Below are positions 37,501 through 45,430 of a stretch of 64,000 nucleotides of DNA, in pieces (the first letter of the stretch is position 1; each line of letters opens with the position of its first letter). Source of the DNA: Fidelibacterota bacterium (GTDB lineage Bacteria; Fidelibacterota; UBA2242; JAFGTP01); NCBI GenBank assembly GCA_016934035.1, contig JAFGTP010000031.1, positions 1 to 64,000 on the forward strand, in the 5' to 3' direction. The position numbers and the translations under genes were made by a program. Under the pieces are notes generated by a model. The model saw only the letters and a program-made list of their open reading frames with translations. It was not told the origin of the DNA and made no database searches.

Positions 37501-37773
37501 GGCTTTAATGCTGTAGAGTCCGGGCACAACGTTTAAAATAAAATAATAGCCGTCATTATCACAGGCGGCGCCGGTTTTGGATGATAATTCTACTTCCTTG
37601 CCATTACTCCATCTGCCGACCAGCATGACAGAAGCGCCCACAATGGGTTCCCCGGATTTTTGGTCCACCACTCTTCCGACAATTTTTCCATTGGCGGCAA
37701 TGAGCTGGTTCAGGACCAACAGGGAAGTGAAAAGTAATTTCAGTAATTGATTTTTCATAACCTTCCTTTTCAT
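34570..37773 (-). CDS. TonB-dependent outer-membrane receptor with carboxypeptidase-regulatory domain
   Basis: 1067 residues from the ATG at 37773, which follows GGGAGG by nine bases; the frame continues to 37839 only because operator DNA happens to be open. A signal peptide is followed by a CarboxypepD_reg-like domain (GKIVGRVVDQKSGEPIVGASVML), a plug (DVSGTQEIINTDRLAE, GISIRGGSVQETDVRIDG, GGFEAKYGGFRSGMVNVVTKEGS) and a 22-strand-type barrel ending in a terminal Phe (ILLGIRFNF). No SusD partner is present; the secreted protein and PorV-like protein follow instead. Import of an oligosaccharide is inferred from shared LacI-type operators with a sugar kinase and transporter operon. Confidence 0.9.
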   Translation of the reverse strand: MKRKVMKNQLLKLLFTSLLVLNQLIAANGKIVGRVVDQKSGEPIVGASVMLVGRWSNGKEVELSSKTGAACDNDGYYFILNVVPGLYSIKASMMGHKAVIKTQVRVNMDRTITVDFELEETVLEMDAVQVIAQREIIKADVSGTQEIINTDRLAESPVIRMDEFVNNIKGVELVADEDGNGISIRGGSVQETDVRIDGISARDPRSGNSYLSFNSTSVSEMQVMTGGFEAKYGGFRSGMVNVVTKEGSRDKYTVSLKLDYANGGQKKYFGTDPWSKNSWIYRVYADTTFRYYDPAKDEYFSYAMNGVPKVDSLLAEGFPDELRAFKGWNDKRTGLANHEILGFEKTQKFTPEQKRQLWMLQHPNYDYYDKPDVYAEGTITGPLPLLKKSTFLAGGKFERTQFAFPIGPRDYYQDYNGQIKITSRVADNMKLSINALYGNVQTNTANRPSNMGGALVDYSSRFSFLNNNQSSVRQQARILGSGSGFVNMFNKSQLQQLTQQWIMSGIKLNHTLSPRIYHTLDVKFTYNDNKIDPMTADTTLASAYAMVDSFAILNYPKIGTPNGSTNMGKSIDDMFLIYGGLQQVDSSYSWSASVRWDLTAQVNRFNQVETGFDLRYYFSHVYSGTWLQSEKMFTLDTWQYYDAKPFEFAAYIQDKLEFQGMIANIGLRLDYFNANRPAYRVSHPLDEDFSNFYNLYYDYLPGQFGSWERWKEIREELSDPDGWPEKDKQGQLKLSPRLGVSFPITTKSKMYFNFGHSYQRPNMAFVYNMVISGSQAAIPSPDLEMGKTVLYEFGYEQQFLKSWLINTTLYYKDVSNDPLSRQYVDYWQEFSVMKYYADAYSDIRGVELRLEKNYGRFLTFWANYEYILKSWGRSGLAIVYENKVLNADVERSANITTTEPQPEAHFNVNFHTPPYWKLLGGFTTNFQAEWRDGGKVVMKYDQITGKQLKVDVVDYFSLDMRTSKAFKLGKVNAELVLTIQNLLNIKRLYISGMSTSQYSRYQESLRFWYEEDEVVTDPNTGEVLQVVKNHGNDKWGEWDKEHIDTGWFTAPLFLNPRRILLGIRFNF

Positions 37774-37794
37774 TACATAAGTCCTCCCAAATAA

Positions 37795-37808
37795 TTTTAT
37801 CGATAACA
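37795..37808 (-). promoter_or_regulatory. LacI-type operator A, near the TonB-receptor ribosome site
   Basis: TTTTATCGATAACA on the plus strand with the perfect palindrome TTATCGATAA at 37797-37806. It is 22 bp upstream of the receptor ATG. Binding here would block transcription or early elongation. Same extended sequence as operators B, C and D. Confidence 0.75.
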
Positions 37809-37824
37809 TTTTTACACCTGTAAA

Positions 37825-37838
37825 TTTTATCGATAACA
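37825..37838 (-). promoter_or_regulatory. LacI-type operator B, upstream of the TonB receptor
   Basis: TTTTATCGATAACA with TTATCGATAA at 37827-37836, centred exactly 30 bp from operator A (three helical turns), which would let two dimers bind on one face. It lies 42 bp downstream of the 3' end of the lacI-type gene. Confidence 0.75.
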
Positions 37839-37878
37839 CAATTTATCAAATATTATCTCATATTCCTGACATCAGCCC

Positions 37879-38910
37879 TCATGCCGATTCTCTCACGATC
37901 AGTTGCAGGTCCAAGGAGGTTTGAACCGGAGAGGTTTTTTCCCCTTCAATAAGACCAATTAGATTTTCGGCAGCTGTTTTTCCAAGACCCAAAAGCGGCT
38001 GCTTCACTGTAGTCAGTTTCGGTTGTGTAAATTTTGCAAGGTCAATATCATTGAACCCCACCACGGCAATATCATCGGGAACAGAAATGTTTTCACTTTT
38101 CAGCCGGTCCATGACAGCGATGGCGATATAATCTGTAGCACAAATAATCGCATCAGGCATTTGGTGGGGCGATAACCAATTGTCCATATCAGAATAGGCT
38201 TTGCCAGCGTGTCCTTCTGCATAAATCACCAGGTCTTCTTCAAAATTGAGTCCCATTTTTTTGAGACCCGAGTGATATCCGGCCAGTTGATCCAGTGAGT
38301 TTTGCTCCTCTCTGTTGCCGGCCACAAAACCAATTCGTCGACAGCCTTTTTCAAACAAATACTCGGTGACCATGACCGTGCTGCCGTGCATATCCGTATC
38401 AATATAATTGTAGAATTGCTCCTCTGAGCGATGATTAACCAATATATACGGAAAACCCGATTCCGCCAGACTTTTTAAATTTTTATCGTGAATTTTGGGC
38501 TTCAGCAAAATGATGCCGTCAACCAGTTTGCTGCGGGCAACGGTGAGATACAGATTGCCTTTGCTTTCGGAATCTTCGACGGGATAAATCATTAACTTGT
38601 AATCATATTCTTTGACCACTGCCATAATTCCCGTCAGGATTTGTGCCAGGTAATTGTCCAAAAAAACCTGCTCGGTTTTTGGAATAATTACACCGATGGT
38701 CATGGATCTCATGCTGGAGAGGCTGCGGGCCAGCAGGTTTGGCTTGTAATCCATTTCCCGGACAATTTTCAATATCCGCTGACGGGTGGTTTCCTTCACG
38801 CTGCCTTTTCCGCTGACCACCCGGGAAACAGTCATGGAGGTGACGCCGGCGATATCAGCGATATCCTTCAGGGTTATCTTATCTTTTGCAATATTTTTTA
38901 TCATATTCAT
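37879..38910 (-). CDS. LacI-family transcriptional regulator
   Basis: 343 residues. N-terminal helix-turn-helix ITLKDIADIAGVTSMTVSRVV with hinge helix NLLARSLSS (about 10-65), followed by a periplasmic-binding-protein-like effector domain (IGVIIPKTEQVF, DGIILLKPK, RRIGFVAGN, DAIICATDYIAIAVMDRL, VGFNDIDLAKFTQPKLTTVKQP). Four copies of a LacI-type palindrome flank the gene, two before the TonB receptor and two in the 281-bp gap shared with the ROK operon. I infer that it represses both operons and perhaps itself. The inducer is probably the imported sugar or its phosphate. Confidence 0.93.
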   Translation of the reverse strand: MNMIKNIAKDKITLKDIADIAGVTSMTVSRVVSGKGSVKETTRQRILKIVREMDYKPNLLARSLSSMRSMTIGVIIPKTEQVFLDNYLAQILTGIMAVVKEYDYKLMIYPVEDSESKGNLYLTVARSKLVDGIILLKPKIHDKNLKSLAESGFPYILVNHRSEEQFYNYIDTDMHGSTVMVTEYLFEKGCRRIGFVAGNREEQNSLDQLAGYHSGLKKMGLNFEEDLVIYAEGHAGKAYSDMDNWLSPHQMPDAIICATDYIAIAVMDRLKSENISVPDDIAVVGFNDIDLAKFTQPKLTTVKQPLLGLGKTAAENLIGLIEGEKTSPVQTSLDLQLIVRESA

Positions 38911-39006
38911 TTTATCTTCAGGCGCTCTTCAAATATAAAAATCAGCCATAATTACAGAAATAATAAGCAATATTTTGGATTAAACAAAAGGAAAATTATA
39001 AAAAAA

Positions 39007-39020
39007 TGTTATCGATAAAA
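39007..39020 (+). promoter_or_regulatory. LacI-type operator C
   Basis: TGTTATCGATAAAA with TTATCGATAA at 39009-39018, in opposite orientation to operators A and B. It lies in the gap between the lacI-type gene and the ROK gene, about 97 bp upstream of the lacI-type ATG, and may serve both. Confidence 0.75.
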
Positions 39021-39055
39021 TTTTTTCTTGCTTTGTCGTTATTTTTACATTAAAA

Positions 39056-39069
39056 TGTTATCGATAAAA
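39056..39069 (+). promoter_or_regulatory. LacI-type operator D
   Basis: TGTTATCGATAAAA with TTATCGATAA at 39058-39067, centred 49 bp from operator C and 123 bp before the ROK ATG. An identical 14-mer in four places in this 1.3-kb stretch is strong evidence for a shared regulator. Confidence 0.75.
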
Positions 39070-39133
39070 TTTTAGAACCTGATTATTTAGATTTTTTATA
39101 AAAAATTGTACAATTTGTCATATTGTGGACTCA

Positions 39134-39157
39134 GACCAACGGGCTTTCCCATTGGTC
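39134..39157 (+). other. Leader hairpin before the ROK operon
   Basis: GACCAACGGG (39134-39143) and CCCATTGGTC (39148-39157) form a 10-position stem with one C-A mismatch and a CTTT loop, 34 bp before the ROK ATG. No U-run follows, so it is not a terminator. It could be a structured mRNA leader or another protein-binding site. Confidence 0.5.
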
Positions 39158-39191
39158 CAAAATCCAACGTTGACTATTATGAGGAGAGATT

Positions 39192-40157
39192 ATGGCTATC
39201 ATCGCAATTGACCTGGGAGGGACTAAATCATCCGCCGCTTTAATGTCGCACAATGGGGGCATCTATAATCGTCAAAAAACGGAAATCTGCAAGAAAAGTG
39301 GTCCCGCAGTGAGTGAAATTATTCAAAAGCAAATCAAAAAACTGATACAGGCCGCAAAAGAAGGCGGACACCATGTGAAAGCAATTGGTGTTTCTGTTCC
39401 GGGGATATTCAATCCCGATAAAGGAGAAGTTTGGGCGCCCAACATTCCGGGCTGGACTAATTATCCGTTGGGAAAAGAACTGGAAAAAGTATCCACTGGC
39501 ATTCCGATTTTCATTGAAAGTGACCGGACCTGTTACATTTTGGGTGAAGTCTGGCAAGGCAATGCCCAGGATTGCAGAAACGCAATTTTTTTGGCAGTGG
39601 GTACGGGCATTGGCGCCGGTATTCTGGTGGATGGTAAAGTCCTTCACGGGCAAAGCAACATTGCCGGGGCCACAGGCTGGATGGCGCTCAACCGGATTTA
39701 TCGTCAGGAATATAAAAAATTTGGTTGCTTTGAATATCATGCCAGTGGTGATGGCCTGGCCCGGGTTGCCCGGGACCTGGTAAACAGTGCACCGGATTAT
39801 TACGGATTGCTACGTCGTCCTTTGCCGGAAAACATCACCTCCTATGATGTGATTGAAGCCTATGATGCCGGTGACAATTTAGCGATTACTGTTATCAATC
39901 AGGCTATTGAATACTGGGGCATGGCAGCTGCCAACTATATCAGTATTTTCAATCCGGAAGTTGTCATTTTCGGGGGCGGTGTTTTTGGTCCGGCCCAAAA
40001 ATTTATTCCATTGATCCAAAAGGAAGCCGAACGGTGGGCTCAGCCGATTGCTTTCAGGGAAGCCCATATTGAGGCTTCCAAAATCGGCCATGAAGCCGGA
40101 CTGTATGGTGCCGGAAAACTGGCCCTTATGGAAATTGAAAAAGGAGATAAAGAATGA
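39192..40157 (+). CDS. ROK-family sugar kinase lacking the usual zinc motif
   Basis: 321 residues. Actin-like ATPase fold: phosphate-1 loop AIDLGGTKSSAAL, connect/phosphate-2 AVGTGIGAGILVDGKV, adenosine region EVVIFGGGVF. ROK kinases normally carry H-x(9-11)-CxCGxxGCxE; here the place reads AGATGWMALN...KKFGCFEYHASG with a single cysteine and no histidine, so the structural zinc site is lost although SG(D)GLA is retained. The catalytic aspartate is probably in IFIESDRTCYILGE (replacing EnDan). It likely phosphorylates glucose, GlcNAc or a related hexose. The MFS gene start overlaps its stop by 4 bp. The ATG follows GAGGAGAG. Confidence 0.88.
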   Translation: MAIIAIDLGGTKSSAALMSHNGGIYNRQKTEICKKSGPAVSEIIQKQIKKLIQAAKEGGHHVKAIGVSVPGIFNPDKGEVWAPNIPGWTNYPLGKELEKVSTGIPIFIESDRTCYILGEVWQGNAQDCRNAIFLAVGTGIGAGILVDGKVLHGQSNIAGATGWMALNRIYRQEYKKFGCFEYHASGDGLARVARDLVNSAPDYYGLLRRPLPENITSYDVIEAYDAGDNLAITVINQAIEYWGMAAANYISIFNPEVVIFGGGVFGPAQKFIPLIQKEAERWAQPIAFREAHIEASKIGHEAGLYGAGKLALMEIEKGDKE

Positions 40158-41308
40158 ACAAAAAAATTCTGTGGTCCGCCTATTTTGGTATATTGATCTT
40201 TGGTATGGCCATGCTCTCGCTGGGGACTGTCAATAATTATCTGACACTGGACCAAAAATTGAGTCAACTGACCATCGCCTCTTTAGCCACCCTGTTGCCG
40301 GTGGGTATATTGCTGGGGTCAATGGTCTTCGGACCGGTCGTTGATCGTTTCGGTTACAAAATTGTTTTGGCAATCTGCACCGGCCTGATCGCTGTCAGTT
40401 TTGTGACAATTTCACTGACAGCAAAACTGTTCTGGCTACAGCTGAGTTTTTTTCTGATTGGATTTGGTGGCGGGGCCATCAATGGCGGCACCAGTGCTCT
40501 GGTTGCAGATATCAGTGAAACCGCAAAAGGCGCCGGCCTGAGTTTGCTGGGGGTCTTTTATGGCCTTGGCGCCCTGGGAATGCCTTTGCTCAACGGTCTG
40601 CTCAGCAAGCAGTTATCCAATCAGCAGATACTATTGTTTTTTGCTGTTTTGTCCTTTTTACCGGTCATCTATTTTTTGTGTATCAGGTTTCCGGAGCCCA
40701 AACATAAACAGGGTTTTCCCATAACCCAGGGATTAAAATTATTCCGGGATCCGATGATTTTGTTAATCGGATTTTTCTTGTTTTTTGAAAGCGGAATTGA
40801 AGGAATAACCAACAACTGGACAACGACTTTTTTGCGCGATGGAGCCGGCATTTCGCCGGAAAAAGCCCTCTATGCATTGTCCATGATGGTGCTGGCCCTG
40901 ACCATCACCCGATTGATTCTGGGCAGTTTGCTCAAAAAAATCCCCGCCTGGAAAATCCTTTTTCTGTCACTGGGTTTTATTTTGGCCGGAAGTCTCGCGC
41001 TGGCTTTTTTTCCATCGCTTCTGGGTGCTTTTATCGGGCTGGGTCTCCTGGGAATCGGCTTTGCAGCCGGTTTTCCAACGATGCTGGGATATGTAGGTGA
41101 ATTCTATGCCGGCTTCAGCGGCACCGCATTCAGTGTGGTCCTTTTCATTGCTCTGATCGGTAATACAATCATCAATTACCTGGTGGGACTTTTTGCTAAC
41201 AGTGGAAATATCAGGGCCTTTCCCTGGGTTATCGCCCTTTCCACAGTGGCCATGGCCAGTCTGCTTTTAATGACAACAAAATCCATGAAATCAAAAATTA
41301 AAGAATAA
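40154..41308 (+). CDS. Sugar transporter of the major facilitator superfamily
   Basis: 384 residues with about twelve hydrophobic segments. The loop between helices 2 and 3 reads GPVVDRFGYK, the MFS motif A. The topology and position after a sugar kinase fit a FucP/NagP-like H+-coupled sugar importer in the inner membrane. It is translationally coupled to the ROK gene (ATGA overlap) and 11 bp before the SIS gene. Control by the LacI-type operators upstream is inferred. Confidence 0.88.
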   Translation: MNKKILWSAYFGILIFGMAMLSLGTVNNYLTLDQKLSQLTIASLATLLPVGILLGSMVFGPVVDRFGYKIVLAICTGLIAVSFVTISLTAKLFWLQLSFFLIGFGGGAINGGTSALVADISETAKGAGLSLLGVFYGLGALGMPLLNGLLSKQLSNQQILLFFAVLSFLPVIYFLCIRFPEPKHKQGFPITQGLKLFRDPMILLIGFFLFFESGIEGITNNWTTTFLRDGAGISPEKALYALSMMVLALTITRLILGSLLKKIPAWKILFLSLGFILAGSLALAFFPSLLGAFIGLGLLGIGFAAGFPTMLGYVGEFYAGFSGTAFSVVLFIALIGNTIINYLVGLFANSGNIRAFPWVIALSTVAMASLLLMTTKSMKSKIKE

Positions 41309-41319
41309 AAGGAGAAACA

Positions 41320-42078
41320 ATGCTTGCAAAAAAATGGCTCGAGAATGCTTTTGGTGTTATGAGCAAAATTGAACAAACACAAATGGAAAATATTCAAAAA
41401 GCGGCTGAAGTGATGGCTGATACGATTGAAGCCGACCGTTGGGTCCACACTTTTGGCTGTGGGCATGCGACACTGCCCATTGAAGAAATGTATCCTCGTA
41501 TCGGTGGTTTTGTAGGATTTCATCCAATGGTGGAATTGCCCCTGACTTTCTTTACCCGTATTACCGGAGAAATGGGTGTGCATCAGTTTGTCTTTCTGGA
41601 GAGGGTAGAGGGCTATGGTGATGAAATCATGAAAGGTTATGATTTTGATGCAAAAGATTGTATGTGGCTTTTTTCCCACTCCGGCGTCAATGCGGTCAAT
41701 ATTGATATTGCCCTGAAAGCCAAAGAAAAAGGTATGAAACTCATTGTCTTCGGCTCCTATGCAGAGGGTAAAAATCGCGAAACCAAACATTCCTGTGGTC
41801 AAAACCTGTTTCAACTGGCTGACATTGTGGTGGATAATTGCACACCCATTGAAGATGCTTCTGTTGAGTTGAAAAACCATAAAGACAAAATCGGCCCATT
41901 GTCAACGATGGCATTTGTCACTACTGTCTGGATGACCATTTCCACAGTGGCCGAAATCCTGGCTGACCGGGGTGTCAAACTCTACATCCATCCCAGTCAT
42001 AACCTGGGGGACCCGCAAGCCCGGGAAAGGCTGACCGAAGCCCTGGATGAATACAAACGAAGGGTGAAAGTGTTGTAA
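41320..42078 (+). CDS. SIS-domain protein of the UPF0309 type
   Basis: 252 residues. Sugar-phosphate-binding SIS fold: VHTFGCGHATLPIEEMYPRIGG, WLFSHSGVNAVNIDIALKAKEKGMKLIVF, SCGQNLFQLADIVVDNCTP, DKIGPLSTMAFV. The lay-out (long N-terminal helix, GxGH then HSG-NAV) matches UPF0309, relatives of the MurQ and GlmS isomerase domains. It probably acts on the phosphosugar made by the ROK kinase, for example by isomerisation or ether cleavage. Third gene of the ROK-MFS-SIS operon, ending in a strong hairpin at 42091. Confidence 0.85.
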   Translation: MLAKKWLENAFGVMSKIEQTQMENIQKAAEVMADTIEADRWVHTFGCGHATLPIEEMYPRIGGFVGFHPMVELPLTFFTRITGEMGVHQFVFLERVEGYGDEIMKGYDFDAKDCMWLFSHSGVNAVNIDIALKAKEKGMKLIVFGSYAEGKNRETKHSCGQNLFQLADIVVDNCTPIEDASVELKNHKDKIGPLSTMAFVTTVWMTISTVAEILADRGVKLYIHPSHNLGDPQARERLTEALDEYKRRVKVL

Positions 42079-42090
42079 AAAACCTGCCAA

Positions 42091-42122
42091 TCAAAAGAGG
42101 CAGTTCCATCTGCCTCTTTTGA
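42091..42122. terminator. Bidirectional terminator between SIS gene and nagA
   Basis: A perfect 13-bp inverted repeat TCAAAAGAGGCAG (42091-42103) / CTGCCTCTTTTGA (42110-42122) with a 6-nt loop. The T-rich 3' side on each strand and its place between convergent genes fit a shared terminator. Confidence 0.85.
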
Positions 42123-42159
42123 TATATCATCCAATTTTATTGTTGGGAAAACAAATCTA

Positions 42160-43296
42160 TTATACCGGTTCTCCATAAAGAAAAACCCTCTCAGCTTCAC
42201 CATTGCTATCCAATACCACCAGGTCGGCCCTCATGCCAGCCTCAAGGGCGCCGGTTGTTTCCTGCAACCCAAGGACTTTGGCAGGATTCAGAGCTACCGA
42301 CTGAATTGCTTCTTTTTGGGAGCAGCCGGTGAATCGCTGAAATTTTCCGGCAATATGGCCCACATCCAGGGCGGTACCGATAAGGTTTCCATCTTTATCC
42401 GTGGCTTTTTCGCCATTTTTCTGGTAAATCCCGCCATTGATATCATAATCGCCATCGGGCAGACCGATAACACTTTGCCCGTCACTGACACAGACGCAAT
42501 TATCAATACCCAGCGAGGTGTAAAGGTAACGCACAATAGCGGGGTCCAGATGCACACCGTCGCTGATGATTTGCACGGAAACATCCTTGCGCTCAAAAAT
42601 TGCCAGCAGGGGCCCCGGCTCACGATGGTGCAGCACCGGCATGGCATTGAAAATGTGGGTCACATGTCTCACACCTTTCTCAAAAGCCCGGTGGGCATCG
42701 GCATAGTTGATATCCGTATGTCCCAAAGCCGGCACAATTCCATGGTCCAGAAGAATATCAATGATTTCCATCCGAGGAGAAATTTCCGGGGCAATCGTCA
42801 TCATTTTAAGTTTGTCGCCCAAAAGATTCAGGATTTTCAGCAGAGTTTCCCGATCGTAATCCAGAACTGAGGCACCGGGGATTCCGCCTTTTCTCTTGCG
42901 GTTGACAAAAGGCCCCTCCAGATGGAGACCCAATAATCGTGCCCCCCGGACTCCCTTTTCCAGGGTTTCTTTTATCAGGGTGAGTTGCTGAAAATTATTT
43001 TCCGGATTGACAATGGTGGTTGGGGTAAGGCCTGTCACGCCATAGTTTAATAAAGTGGTGGTGGCTTTCTGAAATTCCGTGGTTTCTCCTTTGAAAAATT
43101 CACCACCGCCGGCGCCATGAATATGGACATCAATAAAACCGGGAATCACGATTTTGCCCATCATATCGATGATGTTTTGGCAGGGAATCTGGCAGTTGTT
43201 TTGGGAAATTTGGGCGATTTGGCCATCTTCGATCAAAATTTGAAAATTCTTTCTATCGTCGGGTAAAGTGCAATTTTTCAGCAGTTTTTTAGTCAT
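42160..43296 (-). CDS. nagA: N-acetylglucosamine-6-phosphate deacetylase
   Basis: 378 residues, full length. Amidohydrolase barrel with the metal motif GFIDVHIHGAGG, LGLHLEGPF (metal glutamate), PALGHTDINY and HVTHIFNAMPVLHHREPG (metal histidines), ISDGVHLDP, and a catalytic aspartate in VCVSDGQSVIGLPDGDY. It removes acetate from GlcNAc-6-P to give glucosamine-6-P. No nagB is in the window; the SIS protein opposite might take a related step. It is convergent with the ROK-MFS-SIS operon and 15 bp downstream of the SpoIID-like gene. Confidence 0.95.
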   Translation of the reverse strand: MTKKLLKNCTLPDDRKNFQILIEDGQIAQISQNNCQIPCQNIIDMMGKIVIPGFIDVHIHGAGGGEFFKGETTEFQKATTTLLNYGVTGLTPTTIVNPENNFQQLTLIKETLEKGVRGARLLGLHLEGPFVNRKRKGGIPGASVLDYDRETLLKILNLLGDKLKMMTIAPEISPRMEIIDILLDHGIVPALGHTDINYADAHRAFEKGVRHVTHIFNAMPVLHHREPGPLLAIFERKDVSVQIISDGVHLDPAIVRYLYTSLGIDNCVCVSDGQSVIGLPDGDYDINGGIYQKNGEKATDKDGNLIGTALDVGHIAGKFQRFTGCSQKEAIQSVALNPAKVLGLQETTGALEAGMRADLVVLDSNGEAERVFLYGEPV

Positions 43297-43311
43297 GGGA
43301 ACTTTCTTTAA

Positions 43312-44607
43312 TTAATATATCGATGTTAAATCTGCTTTTCTGTAATAATGGCCCAAAATGGTTTGGTAGTCTCGTCCCATATTGGCCATGGCTACAGCAC
43401 CGGACTGGCACATGCCGACTCCATGGCCCCAGCCGGCGCCTTTGAGTATAAATTTATCAGTGGTTTTTTCAATTACAAAGCAGGAACTGCGAAGTGATGG
43501 CGACCACATCATTCTGATAGCCAGTTCGGTCTCTTTCATGATCGGGCCTTTTTCAAAAATAAATTCCGCTTTCTGTATTCTTCCTGATGGTCCGCGTTTG
43601 AGTATTTTAATGTCCAGCAATTGACCCAGTTCCTGGCCACCGGCCGCGGTTTTGGAGAGTTCATCGAGCGTATTTTCCCGGGTCCAGCGGAAATTATTCT
43701 GGGACCAGTCCGGAAGTTCGACACCTCTGTCGGGATTACAAAAAACCTCCGGTGATGAAGCGATCCATTGTTTCACTTGGTCCTCCTGAGAGAGATCCAG
43801 GATTGTGTCAGTGTCATTGTCCTGATAAGCCACCTGGTAGGAACCGGGTCTGGGACGGTCCGGCCAGACGTTTTCGATCAATTCTGAATGGCCACCACAA
43901 TTGGACGCGTAATAAGCGTTGATGGGCTGGCCTTTTTCAGTGAGAATAATACTTCGGGTTTCATCAACTGCCCGGTCAGAACTTGCTGTCCGTCGGTTAT
44001 TTCCGCTGAAGACCTGGCATTCCACATCGGAAGTGAGGTCATAGTGTTCACCGGAATAGAGTTTGGAAGTCAGAGCGATCACAGCTTCGGAACGAGCAGC
44101 AACGGCCTGGGCTTTCAAAGACGCCAGCGGGGAATTACCCCCAATTTCGTAGGGAACCACCTGTTTGAGATAATCTTCCATCATCAATTTTACAACCACG
44201 TCAAACTGCTGGTTTTCATTGATATAAATGGAAATTTCACCTTCGTAGTTACGGGTTTCTTTGCCTTCCCACCACCAGCCGACGCCATAGGGAACATCTT
44301 TGATATTTAATGTGCCTTTTTTCTTGTTGGATTTCAGCCATAGTTTGGGACCTGGCACAATGATTTTGTTCTTTTCTGTGGTTACAACAATTTTATGGTC
44401 TTCGATGTTAAAAATAACCTCACCACTCTGGGGCCTGAAAGAATTCCTGCCGTCTGCATATTCCATCGTCCATTGATGATCAAAGGTAATAGTTAATTCA
44501 TCTAAAGTATTGATGATTCTGACCCGCACTTCAGGTTCGTGGTCAAAAAGTTTTTGTGAAAATAATAACTGCGAGACAGCAACCCATAATAATGCAAACT
44601 TTTTCAT
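43312..44607 (-). CDS. SpoIID/LytB-domain cell-wall protein
   Basis: 431 residues with a signal peptide. The SpoIID domain occupies about 165-410: MMEDYLKQVVPYEIGGNSPLASLKAQAVAARSEA, VECQVFSGNNRRTASSDRAVDETRSIILTEKGQPINAYYASNCGGHSE and GAGWGHGVGMCQSGAVAMANMG. SpoIID proteins are lytic transglycosylases or amidase enhancers acting on denuded glycan strands. The acid in MMEDYLKQVVPYE is conserved. It precedes nagA by 15 bp on the same strand, consistent with peptidoglycan amino-sugar recycling. Confidence 0.9.
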   Translation of the reverse strand: MKKFALLWVAVSQLLFSQKLFDHEPEVRVRIINTLDELTITFDHQWTMEYADGRNSFRPQSGEVIFNIEDHKIVVTTEKNKIIVPGPKLWLKSNKKKGTLNIKDVPYGVGWWWEGKETRNYEGEISIYINENQQFDVVVKLMMEDYLKQVVPYEIGGNSPLASLKAQAVAARSEAVIALTSKLYSGEHYDLTSDVECQVFSGNNRRTASSDRAVDETRSIILTEKGQPINAYYASNCGGHSELIENVWPDRPRPGSYQVAYQDNDTDTILDLSQEDQVKQWIASSPEVFCNPDRGVELPDWSQNNFRWTRENTLDELSKTAAGGQELGQLLDIKILKRGPSGRIQKAEFIFEKGPIMKETELAIRMMWSPSLRSSCFVIEKTTDKFILKGAGWGHGVGMCQSGAVAMANMGRDYQTILGHYYRKADLTSIY

Positions 44608-44684
44608 TTTATCCTCTTTTTAATACCTGAATGCAAACCCTGCCACGAACCCAGCATCCGTTCAGGATTTTGCCTTTCCCGGGT

Positions 44685-45236
44685 TTATCGGGTTATTTCC
44701 CGGTCTTTTTTTAAAATTCCCATGACGTAAAAATCACTGTAGTGCCCGTGATGGTACATGGCTTCTCTCAATGTCCCTTCGATTTTAAATCCGGTTTTCT
44801 GATAAACGTTTACAGCACCTTTGTTTCCTACAGCCACATGTAACTGGATGCGATTAAGATTGAGGGTCTGGAAGGCATATTCAACCATCAGGGCTGTAGC
44901 TTCGGAACCATAACCCCGGGACCAGTTTTCTTTATCGGCAATCCCGATGTAAAAAGTCGCCATTCTGCCTACCCAGTCGATACGGAAAAAGGCGGTCTGG
45001 CCAATAGGTTCGCCGTCTTCCTTTCGGCAAATTGTAAAAACCACGGTATTAGGATCTTTGATATTAAAATGGATTTTTTCCTTTTGCTGTTCTGCTGATG
45101 TGGGAAAAGCGTAGAAGAGAGTTTCACGGGCGTCAGGATGATTTTCAATGCGGGCCACCATGATTTCATCACCTTCTTTGTAAGCTCTGAGATAGATTTT
45201 TTCCCCTTCGAGAAAATGGTCATTCAAATTTTTCAT
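44685..45236 (-). CDS. GNAT acetyltransferase (RimJ/RimL-like)
   Basis: 183 residues. FLEGEKIYLRAYKEGDEIMVARIENH, VFTICRKEDGEPIGQTAFFRIDW, FYIGIADKENWSRGYGSEATALMVEYAF (acetyl-CoA pyrophosphate loop RGYGSEA) and LNRIQLHVAVGNKGAVNVYQKTGFKIEGTLREA define the family. It N-acetylates a protein terminus or small molecule. It stands alone between the SpoIID-like gene and the ABC permease genes. Confidence 0.9.
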   Translation of the reverse strand: MKNLNDHFLEGEKIYLRAYKEGDEIMVARIENHPDARETLFYAFPTSAEQQKEKIHFNIKDPNTVVFTICRKEDGEPIGQTAFFRIDWVGRMATFYIGIADKENWSRGYGSEATALMVEYAFQTLNLNRIQLHVAVGNKGAVNVYQKTGFKIEGTLREAMYHHGHYSDFYVMGILKKDREITR

Positions 45237-45430
45237 GGGTCTCCTCTGATCAAATACTTTTTAGACACTCATTAGTTTAGCAACTTAACTAACCACTTGC
45301 AATTTGTTTTCAATTTCCGGTCAAAATAAATATTCTGCAGACAAGTATCGACCCGACCATCGAACAGAATTCCATAATTTATGTGAGACGGAAGGATTTA
45401 TTGAAAGATGTTGGGGGATATCAGGAGCGT

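Noticed and set aside
37774-37839. Extra 22 residues at the TonB receptor N-terminus.
   Set aside because: These codons are the LacI operators and ribosome site read as protein.
45287-45430. Plus-strand reading NSIIYVRRKDLLKDVGGYQE resembling a piece of a GT2 glycosyltransferase.
   Set aside because: Only about 50 residues before it runs into the permease gene on the other strand; no start, ribosome site or flanking homologous sequence.
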